Source: Bacillota bacterium
Lineage (GTDB): Bacteria; Bacillota; Clostridia; Lachnospirales; Lachnospiraceae
Direction: 5' to 3'
Length of the DNA stretch: 52,347 bases
NCBI GenBank assembly: GCA_023411215.1
Contig: JAEYOY010000073.1
Span: forward strand, 1-52,347
The position numbers and the translations under genes are program-made. The notes under the pieces are model-generated. The model had not been told where the DNA came from, searched no databases, and saw only the letters and a list, made by a program, of their open reading frames with translations. Below are positions 17,284 to 26,327 of the stretch, piece by piece. The stretch's first letter is position 1. The number at the start of each line of letters is the position of its first letter.

Positions 17284-18990
17284 CTAGGACATTAGCTGAG
17301 ATTGATAGATTTCTTTGTACACTTCGCAGTGTTCTAATAGCTCATCATGGGTTCCGTAGCCTGCCATCCTCCCCTCCTCCAACACCAGAATATGATCCAG
17401 CTTCATGACAGAGCTAATTCTTTGGGCGATCACGATGGTAGTCGTATCCGTATAATATTCACGGATTGCTTTGCGAAGAAGAGAGTCTGTCTTATAGTCA
17501 AGAGCACTGGAGGAATCATCTAAGATCAGAATCTCCGGCCTTCCGGCCAATGCTCTTGCAACAAGAAGCCGCTGCTTCTGCCCACCGCTCAGATTACTCC
17601 CCTTAATGGCAAGTCGAAAATCCAACTTCTCCTCAAGCTCCTCGATAAAAGCCTCTGCCTGCGCATGCTTTGCAGACTCTTTAATTCTAGCTGTTTCAAG
17701 GTCTCGTCCGATACTGATATTTTCATAAACCTTATCAGCAAATAGAACGTCATTCTGGAAGACTACACCGAATTTTTGGCGAAGCTCTGATTTTTCGATA
17801 CTGCGGATGTCGCGGCCATCTATCGTAATACTTCCGGAATCTACGTCGTAGAATCGCATTAGCAGGTTGATCAGGGTTGTCTTCCCAGATCCTGTGGAAC
17901 CGATAATTCCAAGGCTTCCTCCCTTCTCTATACTGAAATCAATATCCATGATACATGGCTCCTTCGTATAGGAAAAGAACACCTTATGAAATGCAATATG
18001 TTCTCCGGAATAATCCGTCCTCTTCTCCTGCTCTGCTACAATCAGATCCTCCGGAGTATTCAGGACTTCACCAATTCGGGTAGCTGAGGCGGTTGCTTTG
18101 GAATATACAACAAAGATCCGTTGGATGGCCATAACTGCATGAAGCATGATCGTAAAATAAGACAGAAAGGCAACAATCTTGCCAGGTTCCGATGCCCCAC
18201 TGTTCACACGGTAGGCCCCTACGATTACCACCAAGGTTAATCCGAGATTGAAGAGCAGGTTCATGATTGGATTAGCTGCTGCCATTGTAGTGCCGGCTTT
18301 TTGCTCCTTTTCTGACACCTCTGAATTAATATCAGCAAAACGATCTTTCTCATAATCAGCTTTCGATAACGCTTTGATCACACGAACACCGGTGATATTT
18401 TCCCTGACTACACGTATCATCCGATCAACGGATACCTGTAAGCCGAGATATAATGGAATCCCTTTTTTAGAGATAAAATACACCACCAGGGTAAGAAAAG
18501 GAAGCACTCCAATCAATACCAGTGTAAGAACAGGTTCCAACGTGCTAGTTATCACAATTCCACCGATAATAATGATTGGCGCACGAACACCGATTCGCTG
18601 CATCATGCCGATCATATTATGTATATTGTAAGTATCTGAGGTCATTCGCGATTCCAGAGATGGAATAGAAAAATAGTCCAGCTGCTTTCCAGAGAGGCTG
18701 AGAATTTTACAAAACAGATCATGCCTCAGCTGCTCTGTGACATTGCGCGCGACTCTGGACGCCATACGATTAGCTATAACGTTGAAGGTTCTGGCACCGA
18801 TGGATAGGGCAATCATAACTAAGCCCCATAAGAGAATAAGAGAGATCTTTTGATAAGGAATAACATCGTCAATAATAAAGGCTAATACCCAGGGCAAGCC
18901 CAGATCCATAAAGGTTCCAAGGACCTTGATGGTAAAGCCGAAAAGCATTCGTATTGTATATGGTTTGAGATACATCATTACTTTCTTCAA
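17284..18990 (-). CDS. ABC exporter half-transporter (degenerate Walker B subunit)
   Basis: Membrane domain followed by an ATPase with Walker A GSTGSGKTT, a perfect LSGGQKQR signature, but Walker B LILDDSSSALD, where Asp replaces the catalytic Glu, and AQRISS at the H-loop, where His is usual. This is the expected complement of its partner: one competent and one degenerate ATP site per heterodimer. Start choice: AGGAGGAA lies 7 nt upstream of a TTG (18988-18990) giving (M)KKVMMYLKPY; a longer frame from another TTG at 19026 would bury the ribosome binding site. Its promoter is at 19057-19085. Confidence 0.88.
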   Translation of the reverse strand: MKKVMMYLKPYTIRMLFGFTIKVLGTFMDLGLPWVLAFIIDDVIPYQKISLILLWGLVMIALSIGARTFNVIANRMASRVARNVTEQLRHDLFCKILSLSGKQLDYFSIPSLESRMTSDTYNIHNMIGMMQRIGVRAPIIIIGGIVITSTLEPVLTLVLIGVLPFLTLVVYFISKKGIPLYLGLQVSVDRMIRVVRENITGVRVIKALSKADYEKDRFADINSEVSEKEQKAGTTMAAANPIMNLLFNLGLTLVVIVGAYRVNSGASEPGKIVAFLSYFTIMLHAVMAIQRIFVVYSKATASATRIGEVLNTPEDLIVAEQEKRTDYSGEHIAFHKVFFSYTKEPCIMDIDFSIEKGGSLGIIGSTGSGKTTLINLLMRFYDVDSGSITIDGRDIRSIEKSELRQKFGVVFQNDVLFADKVYENISIGRDLETARIKESAKHAQAEAFIEELEEKLDFRLAIKGSNLSGGQKQRLLVARALAGRPEILILDDSSSALDYKTDSLLRKAIREYYTDTTTIVIAQRISSVMKLDHILVLEEGRMAGYGTHDELLEHCEVYKEIYQSQLMS

Positions 18991-19056
18991 AGCAACTTCC
19001 TCCTGTAACAGCTTCCGGTCTAGCAAAATCCATGTAACCGGAACGGTTCATCAATT

Positions 19057-19085
19057 ATTCTAGCACTCCCCTCCCCCCTCGTCAA
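19057..19085 (-). promoter_or_regulatory. Promoter of the ABC exporter pair
   Basis: Minus strand TTGACG (19080-19085), 17-bp spacer almost entirely G and A, TAGAAT (19057-19062). Confidence 0.7.
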
Positions 19086-19230
19086 TAAAGTAAAATACTA
19101 CATTGATAAAGTTAATCATGCTCTCATAGAAAACTGTACTTTATTTTGTACGCAAGCAAATTCGTCCCAAGGTAATCTTCGTTCACTTACCGGAGGGCTT
19201 TTGTGTTATAGGACGGATTATCCTGTATCT

Positions 19231-19294
19231 AAAAAAGGCTATGATTGATAACAGTTCGGATACTTCTACCCTACTGTTATCTCTCATAGTCCTT
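19231..19294 (-). terminator. Intrinsic terminator after the activase gene
   Basis: On the minus strand CTATG..GATAACAGT pairs with ACTGTTATC..CATAG, followed by T6 (19231-19236). Confidence 0.8.
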
Positions 19295-19305
19295 TCACAA
19301 TAATA

Positions 19306-22300
19306 TCAGCGCTTCTCTGATGCAAAATCCTTTAATGCGACAGACAGCATAAGCTTAATACGGTTTAATTGATTGACACTCGATATTCCCGGATCGTAAT
19401 CAATGGGCATAATATTGGCCTTTGGAAATCGATCCTTTAAAGGCTTAATCATACCCTTACCGGTAATATGATTCGGGAGACATGCCATCGGCTGAACACA
19501 TAATATATTATGCGTTCCCTGCTCTAAAAACTCCATCATTTCAGCTGTTACCAGCCATCCTTCTCCGGTCTGGTTGCCCAGAGAGAGTACGGAGGAGGCC
19601 ATGTGTGCTAATTCATCAATTGGTGTCGGTGGTAAAAAGCGTTTGCTCTTCGCCAACTCCTCAAACATATAGTTCCTATAATGCTCAATATAGGCGCGAG
19701 CGATATCACTCAAGCTTCTGTTTAATTTCGACCCGGCAAGATATCGGTATCGGAAGCGCGCATTATAAGTAGAATATAAGAAATAATCCATAAGATCCGG
19801 TACAACAGCCTCTGCTCCTCCTTGTTCGATAATTGATACGATGTCATTATTGGCAGTGGGATGATATTTCAATAGAATTTCGCCTACAACCCCAACCCTT
19901 GGTTTTGGTGTGTTTACAACCTCGAGGCAATCAAATCCTCCAATAATTCTTCTTATGTTACTATGAAACTCTCTTCTACTTGCCCTGATCAGGTTTCTCT
20001 TAGCTCTTTCCATCCATTTCTCATATAATAGCTGTACCGATCCAGGAAAACATTCATAAGGCCTGGTATGATTGGTCAGCCTCATAAATAAATCACCATA
20101 CACCAAGGCCATAATACAGCGATTGATCAGACCGGGAGACAGCCTAAAGCCCGGTTGTTTATCCAAGCCAAGTGTATTAAGGGAAATCACGGGGACTTCA
20201 GGAAAGCCTGCCTGTTTTAGCCCAAGCTTCAAAAAGGCAATATAATTGGTTGCCCTGCAACCTCCGCCACTCTGGGTGATAATGACAGAGGTATTATTCA
20301 CATCATACCTTTGAGATTTTAATGCCTGCACTAACTGCCCTATCATTAGAATCGCAGGATAGCAGGCATCGTTGTTCACATACTTCAGACCTTCATCCAC
20401 CGCAGTCCTATCGTTCGCCGGTAAGACCTCCATACGGTAACCGCAGGCTCTTGCGGCCGTCTGTACCAATTCAAAATGAATCGGCGCCATCTGCGGTGCC
20501 AATATCGTATGCTCCCGTCTCATCTTTCTGGTAAATATGGGTCTGCTATCATACTCCTTCAAAGGTATGATGCGGCGGCTACGCTTGTCCCGCTCTTCCA
20601 TCGCCGCTTTAAGAGAACGGACCCTGATCTTCGCAGCACCTAGATTATTCCCCTCATCGATCTTCAACATCGTATAAAGCTTTCCGCTATTTGCAAGTAT
20701 TTCCATAATCTGATCTGAGGTTACTGCATCAAGACCGCAGCCAAAGGAATTCAGCTGGATCAGCTCCAGGCAGGGCTCGTCGGCTACCAATGAGGCCGCC
20801 CGATATAATCTGGAATTATATACCCATTGATCTACCACACGAAGCTTCTGCCTGAGGGTTGACAGATGAGAGATACTATCCTCCGTTAATACTGCCATGC
20901 CATAAGACTGTATCAGCTTCGCAATTCCGTGGTTAATCTCTGGGTCCACATGATAGGGCTTGCCACATAATACGATCCCCTTTTTGTTGTTCTTCCGAAG
21001 GTAAGCCAGCGTCTCTTCTCCCTTACTCTGGATATCCTTCCTATAACGTTCCCGTTCTGTGCAGGCCACTTGAACTGCATTTTTCATCTCTCCTCTAGTG
21101 ATGTCATAGCTCTCAAGCTCCTCGAACATTCTGTCGATCAGCTTCTCTGTATTATCTAAGGATAAGAAGGGATTCATAAATCTGATGTTTTGTTCCTTCA
21201 GCTCATCTATATTACTACGTACCACCTCAGAATATGAGATCACGATAGGACAGTTATAATGATTGCTGGCTTCCTGATATTCCTTCTTCTCATATACTAC
21301 GGATGGATAGAAAATTGTATTAATTCCTTTCTCAATCAAATCTATGATATGACCATGGCAAAGCTTGGCCGGATAACAGGCAGATTCCGAAGGGATCGTT
21401 TCCAGACCTTTTTCATATAGCTTCTTCGAGGATGGACTTGAGATAATAACCCGAAATCCAAGGGTTGTAAAAAGGGTGAACCAGAAGGGATAATTCTCAT
21501 ATTGGTTTAGTACTCTAGGAATTCCGATTACACCCCGGTAGGCTATCTCTAACGACAAGGGTTCGTAGGAAAAGGTTCTGTAATACTTATAATCATACAG
21601 ATTCGGTAGTTGCTCTGATATAGTTTGTTCCATACCGGCACCTCGTTCACAGCGATTACCTGCTATGAAGCTCTCACCATCCCTAAAGGTGATGATGGTT
21701 AAGAGACAATGATTCGTACACTTATCACAGCGTCGATTTGCAGATTGAACCGTGAATTGCGTCAAAGAGTCTTTGGATAGAAGTGTAGTCTCCTCTCCCT
21801 CCACATAGCTTTCCTTCGCAATCAGAGCTGCGCCATATGCACCCATAATCCCAGCGATATCCGGTCTAATTGCCTCTCTTCCCGTAATCAGTTCAAAGGA
21901 ACGTAATACAGCATCATTATAGAAGGTACCTCCCTGAACGATGATTTTACTCCCTAGATCTTTCTCGGTTCGCACCTTAATTACCTTGAATAATGCATTC
22001 TTGATTACCGAATAGGACAGTCCTGCCGAAAGATCAGCCAGGCTGGCCCCTTCCTTCTGTGCCTGTTTCACCTTTGAATTCATGAATACGGTACATTTTG
22101 TTCCAAGATCCACCGGGGCCTTAGCATATAGTGCTTCCTTGGCAAATTGATCGATTGTCAGATCCAGAGACTTTGCAAAGCCCTCCAAGAAGGAACCGCA
22201 GCCGGAGGAACAGGCTTCATTTAACAATATACTTTCGATGGCTCCATTCTTAATCCGCAGACATTTCATGTCCTGTCCGCCGATATCGATAATAAAATCC

Positions 22301-23541
22301 ACCTCCGGAAGAAAATGCTTCGCTGCCTTATAATGAGCAATCGTCTCAATCTCTCCAATATCCGCATGAAGAGCAGCCTTCATCAAAGCTTCTCCGTATC
22401 CGGTTACAGCACTTTTTCCTATGTGGACTTTTGGAGGAATAAGAGCATATAGTTCAAGAAGGATTGGAACCAGCTTCTTTAGCGGTTCACCATCATTGCA
22501 GCAATAATGGGAATATAACAGCTGTCCCCTCTCGTCAATCAGTGCTACCTTCGTAGTGGTTGAGCCTGCGTCTATACCAAGATAAGCGTTGCCGGTATAG
22601 GTACTTAAGCTTTCTTTCTTTACCTCTGCCTGATTATGACGTTCCGTAAAATCCTGATACTGCTCTTCACTCGCGAATAATGGTTCCAGGAATTTCATCT
22701 CATCCCTTGTGTCTTCTGAGATTCGATCGACGCGGCTCACCAGATTACTTAGTGCCATCTCCTTCTCCTTCTCTGAAGAAAGTGCCGCCCCGATTGCAAC
22801 ATAGATTTCAGAGTGTTCCGGTGATATTGCTTGACTTTGTTCAAGCTTAAGACTATCACAAAATCGCTCTCGAAGCTGAGACAAAAAATAAAGGGGTCCC
22901 CCGAGAAATGCAACCTTCCCCCTGATCGGCTTTCCACAGGCAAGTCCTCCGATAGTCTGATTCGCCACCGCCTGCAATATGGAGGCGGCGATATCTTCTC
23001 TACGGACTCCGTCATTGATTAGAGGCTGTACATCAGTCTTTGCAAAAACTCCACACCGGGAAGCAATGGGGTATATCATATTGTGCAGCTTTGCATACTC
23101 ATTCAATCCCTGTGCATCGGTATCCAGCAGCACGGCCATCTGGTCAATGAAGGCTCCTGTTCCTCCAGCACAGCTGCCGTTCATTCTTTGTTCAATTCCA
23201 CCACGAAAATAAGTAATCTTGGCATCCTCACCACCCAGCTCAATCGCAACATCGGTCTCAGGAATATATGTCTGGACTGCCTTACTACAGGCAATTACCT
23301 CTTGAACAAATCCAAGCCTTAACCATTTTGAGACAGATAAACCTCCAGAGCCGGTCACACAGATGCATACTGGTATTTCACCAAGCTTTTGATAGCATTC
23401 CTTCATCAGTTGCCTAAGTGTTGTCTTAATATCCGATCTATGCCTTCGATAATCACTATAAATCAGTTGATTATGATCATCCAACAAAGCTAGCTTTATT
23501 GTTGTTGATCCTATATCTATTCCAAGCTTACATTTATTCAT
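19306..23541 (-). CDS. 2-hydroxyacyl-CoA dehydratase activase-related fusion protein
   Basis: 1,411 residues. Two ASKHA ATPase repeats of the BadF/HgdC activase type come first: GIDIGSTTIK (residue ~8) with GSCAGGTGAF and SRCGVFAKTDV, then GIDAGSTTTK (~327) with EACSSGCGSF and GTKCTVFMNSKV; these Cys pairs hold the interface 4Fe-4S cluster in HgdC. A Cys cluster CDKCTNHC (~602) follows, then a DUF2229-like region (~650-880, CYPAKLCHGH) and a dehydratase HgdB-like region (~1000-1390, NNDACYPA near 1057). Such fusions are common in clostridia and their substrate is not established. AGGAGAAG precedes the ATG. No HgdA/B dehydratase or CoA transferase gene is adjacent. Confidence 0.9.
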   Translation of the reverse strand: MNKCKLGIDIGSTTIKLALLDDHNQLIYSDYRRHRSDIKTTLRQLMKECYQKLGEIPVCICVTGSGGLSVSKWLRLGFVQEVIACSKAVQTYIPETDVAIELGGEDAKITYFRGGIEQRMNGSCAGGTGAFIDQMAVLLDTDAQGLNEYAKLHNMIYPIASRCGVFAKTDVQPLINDGVRREDIAASILQAVANQTIGGLACGKPIRGKVAFLGGPLYFLSQLRERFCDSLKLEQSQAISPEHSEIYVAIGAALSSEKEKEMALSNLVSRVDRISEDTRDEMKFLEPLFASEEQYQDFTERHNQAEVKKESLSTYTGNAYLGIDAGSTTTKVALIDERGQLLYSHYCCNDGEPLKKLVPILLELYALIPPKVHIGKSAVTGYGEALMKAALHADIGEIETIAHYKAAKHFLPEVDFIIDIGGQDMKCLRIKNGAIESILLNEACSSGCGSFLEGFAKSLDLTIDQFAKEALYAKAPVDLGTKCTVFMNSKVKQAQKEGASLADLSAGLSYSVIKNALFKVIKVRTEKDLGSKIIVQGGTFYNDAVLRSFELITGREAIRPDIAGIMGAYGAALIAKESYVEGEETTLLSKDSLTQFTVQSANRRCDKCTNHCLLTIITFRDGESFIAGNRCERGAGMEQTISEQLPNLYDYKYYRTFSYEPLSLEIAYRGVIGIPRVLNQYENYPFWFTLFTTLGFRVIISSPSSKKLYEKGLETIPSESACYPAKLCHGHIIDLIEKGINTIFYPSVVYEKKEYQEASNHYNCPIVISYSEVVRSNIDELKEQNIRFMNPFLSLDNTEKLIDRMFEELESYDITRGEMKNAVQVACTERERYRKDIQSKGEETLAYLRKNNKKGIVLCGKPYHVDPEINHGIAKLIQSYGMAVLTEDSISHLSTLRQKLRVVDQWVYNSRLYRAASLVADEPCLELIQLNSFGCGLDAVTSDQIMEILANSGKLYTMLKIDEGNNLGAAKIRVRSLKAAMEERDKRSRRIIPLKEYDSRPIFTRKMRREHTILAPQMAPIHFELVQTAARACGYRMEVLPANDRTAVDEGLKYVNNDACYPAILMIGQLVQALKSQRYDVNNTSVIITQSGGGCRATNYIAFLKLGLKQAGFPEVPVISLNTLGLDKQPGFRLSPGLINRCIMALVYGDLFMRLTNHTRPYECFPGSVQLLYEKWMERAKRNLIRASRREFHSNIRRIIGGFDCLEVVNTPKPRVGVVGEILLKYHPTANNDIVSIIEQGGAEAVVPDLMDYFLYSTYNARFRYRYLAGSKLNRSLSDIARAYIEHYRNYMFEELAKSKRFLPPTPIDELAHMASSVLSLGNQTGEGWLVTAEMMEFLEQGTHNILCVQPMACLPNHITGKGMIKPLKDRFPKANIMPIDYDPGISSVNQLNRIKLMLSVALKDFASEKR

Positions 23542-23804
23542 ATCCGTCTTCTCCTAGTATCCATATCTGTCATAACTTCCCTATCCTTTACTAGATTGTG
23601 CCTAGGGTGTCATAGACGCAATCTGTTAAACTGAAAACATAAACTACACATTTCTTACCTATCTATTATGGACGGAATCGGAAAATCCATGCAAAATACG
23701 TACCGAAAGATTCTGGACAATCAATATGAATTGGACGAAGTATATCATCGTCTGCAGTTTCCATGAAATGATAGAATGCACTCTTCGCGAATTTCTATTG
23801 TCAT

Positions 23805-23850
23805 AAAAAAAGGAATTACTAACCACACAAATTGTGCAATAAGTAATTCC
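23805..23850 (-). terminator. Intrinsic terminator with no obvious gene
   Basis: On the minus strand GGAATTACT pairs with AGTAATTCC, enclosing CACAATTTGTG, and T6-7 follows. No minus-strand gene lies directly upstream; the nearest is the 76-codon gene ending at 24468. Confidence 0.75.
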
Positions 23851-24001
23851 GAGTATATTATTCATGATAATAAAAAACTCGCGAAGCGTGACTCCTATCG
23901 TTTATGACAACAGAAAGTCCAAATAGAGCTTTCTGTCATTATTATCTATTAAGCTATTTCATTATTCGCAGGCTCTTTCTATAATCACAATAAAATTCTT
24001 C

Positions 24002-24030
24002 TGGACTTATCTAACATAACTTATTATAAT
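24002..24030 (+). promoter_or_regulatory. Promoter candidate for the 40-codon gene
   Basis: TGGACT (24002-24007), 17-bp spacer, perfect TATAAT (24025-24030), about 90 bp upstream of the small gene. Confidence 0.5.
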
Positions 24031-24123
24031 ATATATTGATTTAATACATATTGATAAAGAAAGTCTTGCGGGCTTTCCTTTATCCAGTATTAAATATTTA
24101 ACTTTATAAAAGGAGTGATATTC

Positions 24124-24246
24124 ATGGCTAATAGAGATATTAAGAAAGAAGTTAAGAAAAAGAAAAAGACTGACACCGTTGCATTACCGTCCTTAAAGCC
24201 GATTATGCAAGAGCCTGAAATCGTTAAGAAGCCAAAGAAGAACTAA
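24124..24246 (+). CDS. Small lysine-rich protein of 40 residues
   Basis: Too short for usual gene callers, but well supported: AAAAGGAGTG lies 8 nt before the ATG, a promoter candidate is upstream and a strong terminator follows at 24299-24367. The protein starts MANRDIKKEVKKKKKTD and ends IVKKPKKN, with 14 lysines in 40 residues and two prolines in its middle (SLKP). It has no membrane segment, no Cys and no fold I recognise. Its charge suggests binding to nucleic acid, the ribosome or anionic lipid, but that is only inference. It appears to be a single-gene unit. Confidence 0.75.
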   Translation: MANRDIKKEVKKKKKTDTVALPSLKPIMQEPEIVKKPKKN

Positions 24247-24298
24247 ACTCCTTAGCCCCTTTGCTTCTTTGTTTGAGCTGAAACTATTTATGAAACAC

Positions 24299-24367
24299 AA
24301 CTACCTGTCAAGTTCTTAGTTCTCTGCAATATGTAGATGCTTACTAAGAGCCGGACAGGTAGTTTTT
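24299..24367 (+). terminator. Intrinsic terminator after the 40-codon gene
   Basis: AACTACCTGTC (24299-24309) pairs with GACAGGTAGTT (24354-24364), with TTAGT/ACTAA pairing inside, then a T5 run. Confidence 0.85.
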
Positions 24368-24374
24368 ATTTCAT

Positions 24375-24411
24375 AACAATAGAAAGCTCGCTAGGCTTGC
24401 TTTCTATTGTT
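24375..24411. repeat. 13-bp perfect inverted repeat
   Basis: AACAATAGAAAGC (24375-24387) and GCTTTCTATTGTT (24399-24411) with an 11-nt loop. It lies between the convergent 40-codon and 76-codon genes and may also be a minus-strand terminator. Related ACAATAGA/TCTATTGT stems occur near 23770, 23908 and 28166. Confidence 0.8.
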
Positions 24412-24467
24412 TTCTGATTCTATTGTTTTTTTGATTCTTTTGATACGGAACAGATTCAATTTTATTC

Positions 24468-24698
24468 TCAGATCTCGTCCCTCTTATAATACTGGATAAT
24501 CTCTCCGGTCATATTTTCATAACTTCTTCTGTGTCTTGCAAGTGACACACCGTAGTTATCAAGACTATTGTTGACCAGACAAAGAATAGGTGAGGATAAT
24601 CTCATACCTCTCCCAACCAACCAGTTGACCAGCCTGCGGTAAAACTTAAACATCCTCCAATCAAATTCCAATGACAACAATATTCTCCATTCTTTCAT
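24468..24698 (-). CDS. Small basic protein of unknown function, 76 residues
   Basis: Starts MKEWRILLSLEFDWRMFKFY. TTAGGAGAAG lies 7 nt before the ATG at 24698, which I prefer to an upstream ATG at 24725 without a ribosome binding site. The first half is rich in W, F, R and K; the second half contains NNSLDNYGVSLARHRR and ends YKRDEI. No transmembrane helix, Cys motif or family is recognised. It stands alone, convergent with the 40-codon gene. Codon use looks like its neighbours. Confidence 0.6.
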   Translation of the reverse strand: MKEWRILLSLEFDWRMFKFYRRLVNWLVGRGMRLSSPILCLVNNSLDNYGVSLARHRRSYENMTGEIIQYYKRDEI

Positions 24699-24972
24699 CG
24701 CTTCACTTCTCCTAATCATTAGCATTTTTATTGCAGTTGCTGTTTACTACTACATATTGCTTGATATATCCGGATTACTGTACGAATGGTTAATTTTGTT
24801 CTAGTTTAATTATGATCCGATTTGTCAGAATATACAATCAGTAATTATTACCATTATAAATCAAATTAATTACCATTTATAAGGTATTACTTATCTATCC
24901 ATTAGTCATTTTATCCTCTTATAGGAATGTAGAATATCCGAAGGCATATAAATTTATTCTTGGAGAACTTGT

Positions 24973-25500
24973 TCAAATCAATGCAATGACTTCCTCCATT
25001 GGTATTATCTGAGCGAAACGATGATTCCAAATCTTATAATTATAATATTCATATAACTTCTCACCGGACAAAAATTCATTATCAAAGGTTGTATTTGTCT
25101 CTTCCGGGATTAAAATCCGTAATCCATGCTCAAAAGCTGCTTTACAGGTGGCATCGATACAGTATTCCGTCTGAAGCCCGACCAGAATAATCGTATCCAC
25201 TTTCTTGTCGATTAGATATTCTTTTAACCCGGTTTTTAGAAAGGCACTGTTAAAACGCTTATCAAAAATCTTTTCGCCAGCTACAGGAGCGATATCAGAA
25301 TAAATCTCCCACCCTTCACTACCTCGTTCCAGAGCACCACCTTCTTCATCTTCATGACGAACATATATAACCTCTAAGCCATGTTCTCTGGCAGCACCGA
25401 GCAGCTTCTGAATATTTGCTAACACATGTAATTCATTAAAAGGGTGCTCCTTGATCAAACAGGTCTGAACATCAACAACTAATAAAACTGCATTTTCCAC
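24973..25500 (-). CDS. Isochorismatase-family cysteine hydrolase
   Basis: A 175-residue cytosolic hydrolase of the isochorismatase/nicotinamidase superfamily. The triad is visible as D10 (LLVVDVQ), K81 (FDKRFNSAF) and C114 (LQTEYCID), and the cis-peptide GLQTEYC context is normal. The start is taken as GTG at 25498-25500, with GGGAGG 8 nt upstream; the longer frame from 25518 would overlap that site. It begins 29 bp after the end of the YdcF-like gene, so the two are probably co-transcribed. The substrate (nicotinamide, a carbamoyl amide or other) cannot be assigned. Confidence 0.88.
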   Translation of the reverse strand: MENAVLLVVDVQTCLIKEHPFNELHVLANIQKLLGAAREHGLEVIYVRHEDEEGGALERGSEGWEIYSDIAPVAGEKIFDKRFNSAFLKTGLKEYLIDKKVDTIILVGLQTEYCIDATCKAAFEHGLRILIPEETNTTFDNEFLSGEKLYEYYNYKIWNHRFAQIIPMEEVIALI

Positions 25501-25529
25501 CTTATTATCCTCCCTCACTGTGACTATTG

Positions 25530-26219
25530 CTATTCATCATTCGTTATATCACCATTCCCGCTCACCGGTATGGAATCTCCCAAATAGGTTGGTTCTGGTT
25601 GGAGCAAACAATAGAAAAAATCCTTTACTCTTGCCAATATCTCACGAAGTTCACGATAATCCTGACCCGCATATACTCTGGGATCGGATGCAACTCCATA
25701 GGCCTCGATACCAAGACGATCTGCAATATATAATGCTCGATACAAATGATATCCCTGCGTCACGATAACAACCTTATCCGCTTCAAAGATATCTCTGGCA
25801 CGGTACATACTTTCATATGTAGAAAAGCCGGCATGATCCATGAAAATATCAGAGGAGGGGATTCCTTCTGCCATTGCAAATTGTTTCATGACATTAACCT
25901 CATCATATTCACTGCGGCCATGATCTCCGCTCATTAATAATCGATTACTGATCCCTCTTTGATATAATCGGATACCTTCCTGTAATCGATCCTCAAGCAT
26001 TGCACTTGGCCGATTATCGTTCCAGACACCGGCACCCAATACCAGAATACAATCCACATCCTTTAAATTTGCAGCCTCATCCGGAGAAAGGATCTGTCCT
26101 CTCACCGAAGCATTGACAGAATGATTGACCAAAAACAGCAGCCCGAAGCCAAATAAACCGCTGCCCAGGATTATTATGAATATTCTTATGATCCATTTAT
26201 TCTTATGAATTCGTGTCAT
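25530..26219 (-). CDS. YdcF/SanA-like DUF218 membrane protein
   Basis: 229 residues with one N-terminal membrane segment (about 10-32) and a soluble DUF218 domain: ILVLGAGVWNDNRPSAMLEDRL near 58-80, LLMSGDHG near 94, and VIVTQGYHLYRALYIADRLG near 145-165. SanA/YdcF proteins are tied to cell-envelope integrity, with biochemistry largely unresolved. The domain probably faces outside. The C-terminal tail (SIPVSGNGDITNDE) is acidic. It lies upstream of the cysteine hydrolase gene in what looks like a two-gene operon. Confidence 0.87.
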   Translation of the reverse strand: MTRIHKNKWIIRIFIIILGSGLFGFGLLFLVNHSVNASVRGQILSPDEAANLKDVDCILVLGAGVWNDNRPSAMLEDRLQEGIRLYQRGISNRLLMSGDHGRSEYDEVNVMKQFAMAEGIPSSDIFMDHAGFSTYESMYRARDIFEADKVVIVTQGYHLYRALYIADRLGIEAYGVASDPRVYAGQDYRELREILARVKDFFYCLLQPEPTYLGDSIPVSGNGDITNDE

Positions 26220-26327
26220 AACCGTTCTACTCTTCTTTCCTATCAGATTTTGTCCTAAGCTTAGTATAACATAATTTTACATATATCTCCTATGATTTTT
26301 ACTTATATCATTTATCCTATATATTTC

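Larger units (their letters stand above)
23542..24123. other. 582-bp intergenic region with several hairpins
   Basis: Contains a minus-strand terminator (23805-23850), a hairpin ACAGAAAG..CTTTCTGT near 23908-23936, an ATAGAA..TTCTAT hairpin near 23770-23797, and a promoter candidate at 24002-24030. A 68-codon minus frame at 23659-23865 runs through the terminator and has no ribosome binding site, so I do not call it. Confidence 0.6.

Noticed and set aside
23659..23865. 68-codon minus-strand open frame
   Set aside because: It crosses an intrinsic terminator hairpin and has no start signal.
24973..25518. Longer start for the cysteine hydrolase at 25518
   Set aside because: That GTG overlaps the GGGAGG that correctly positions the GTG at 25500.
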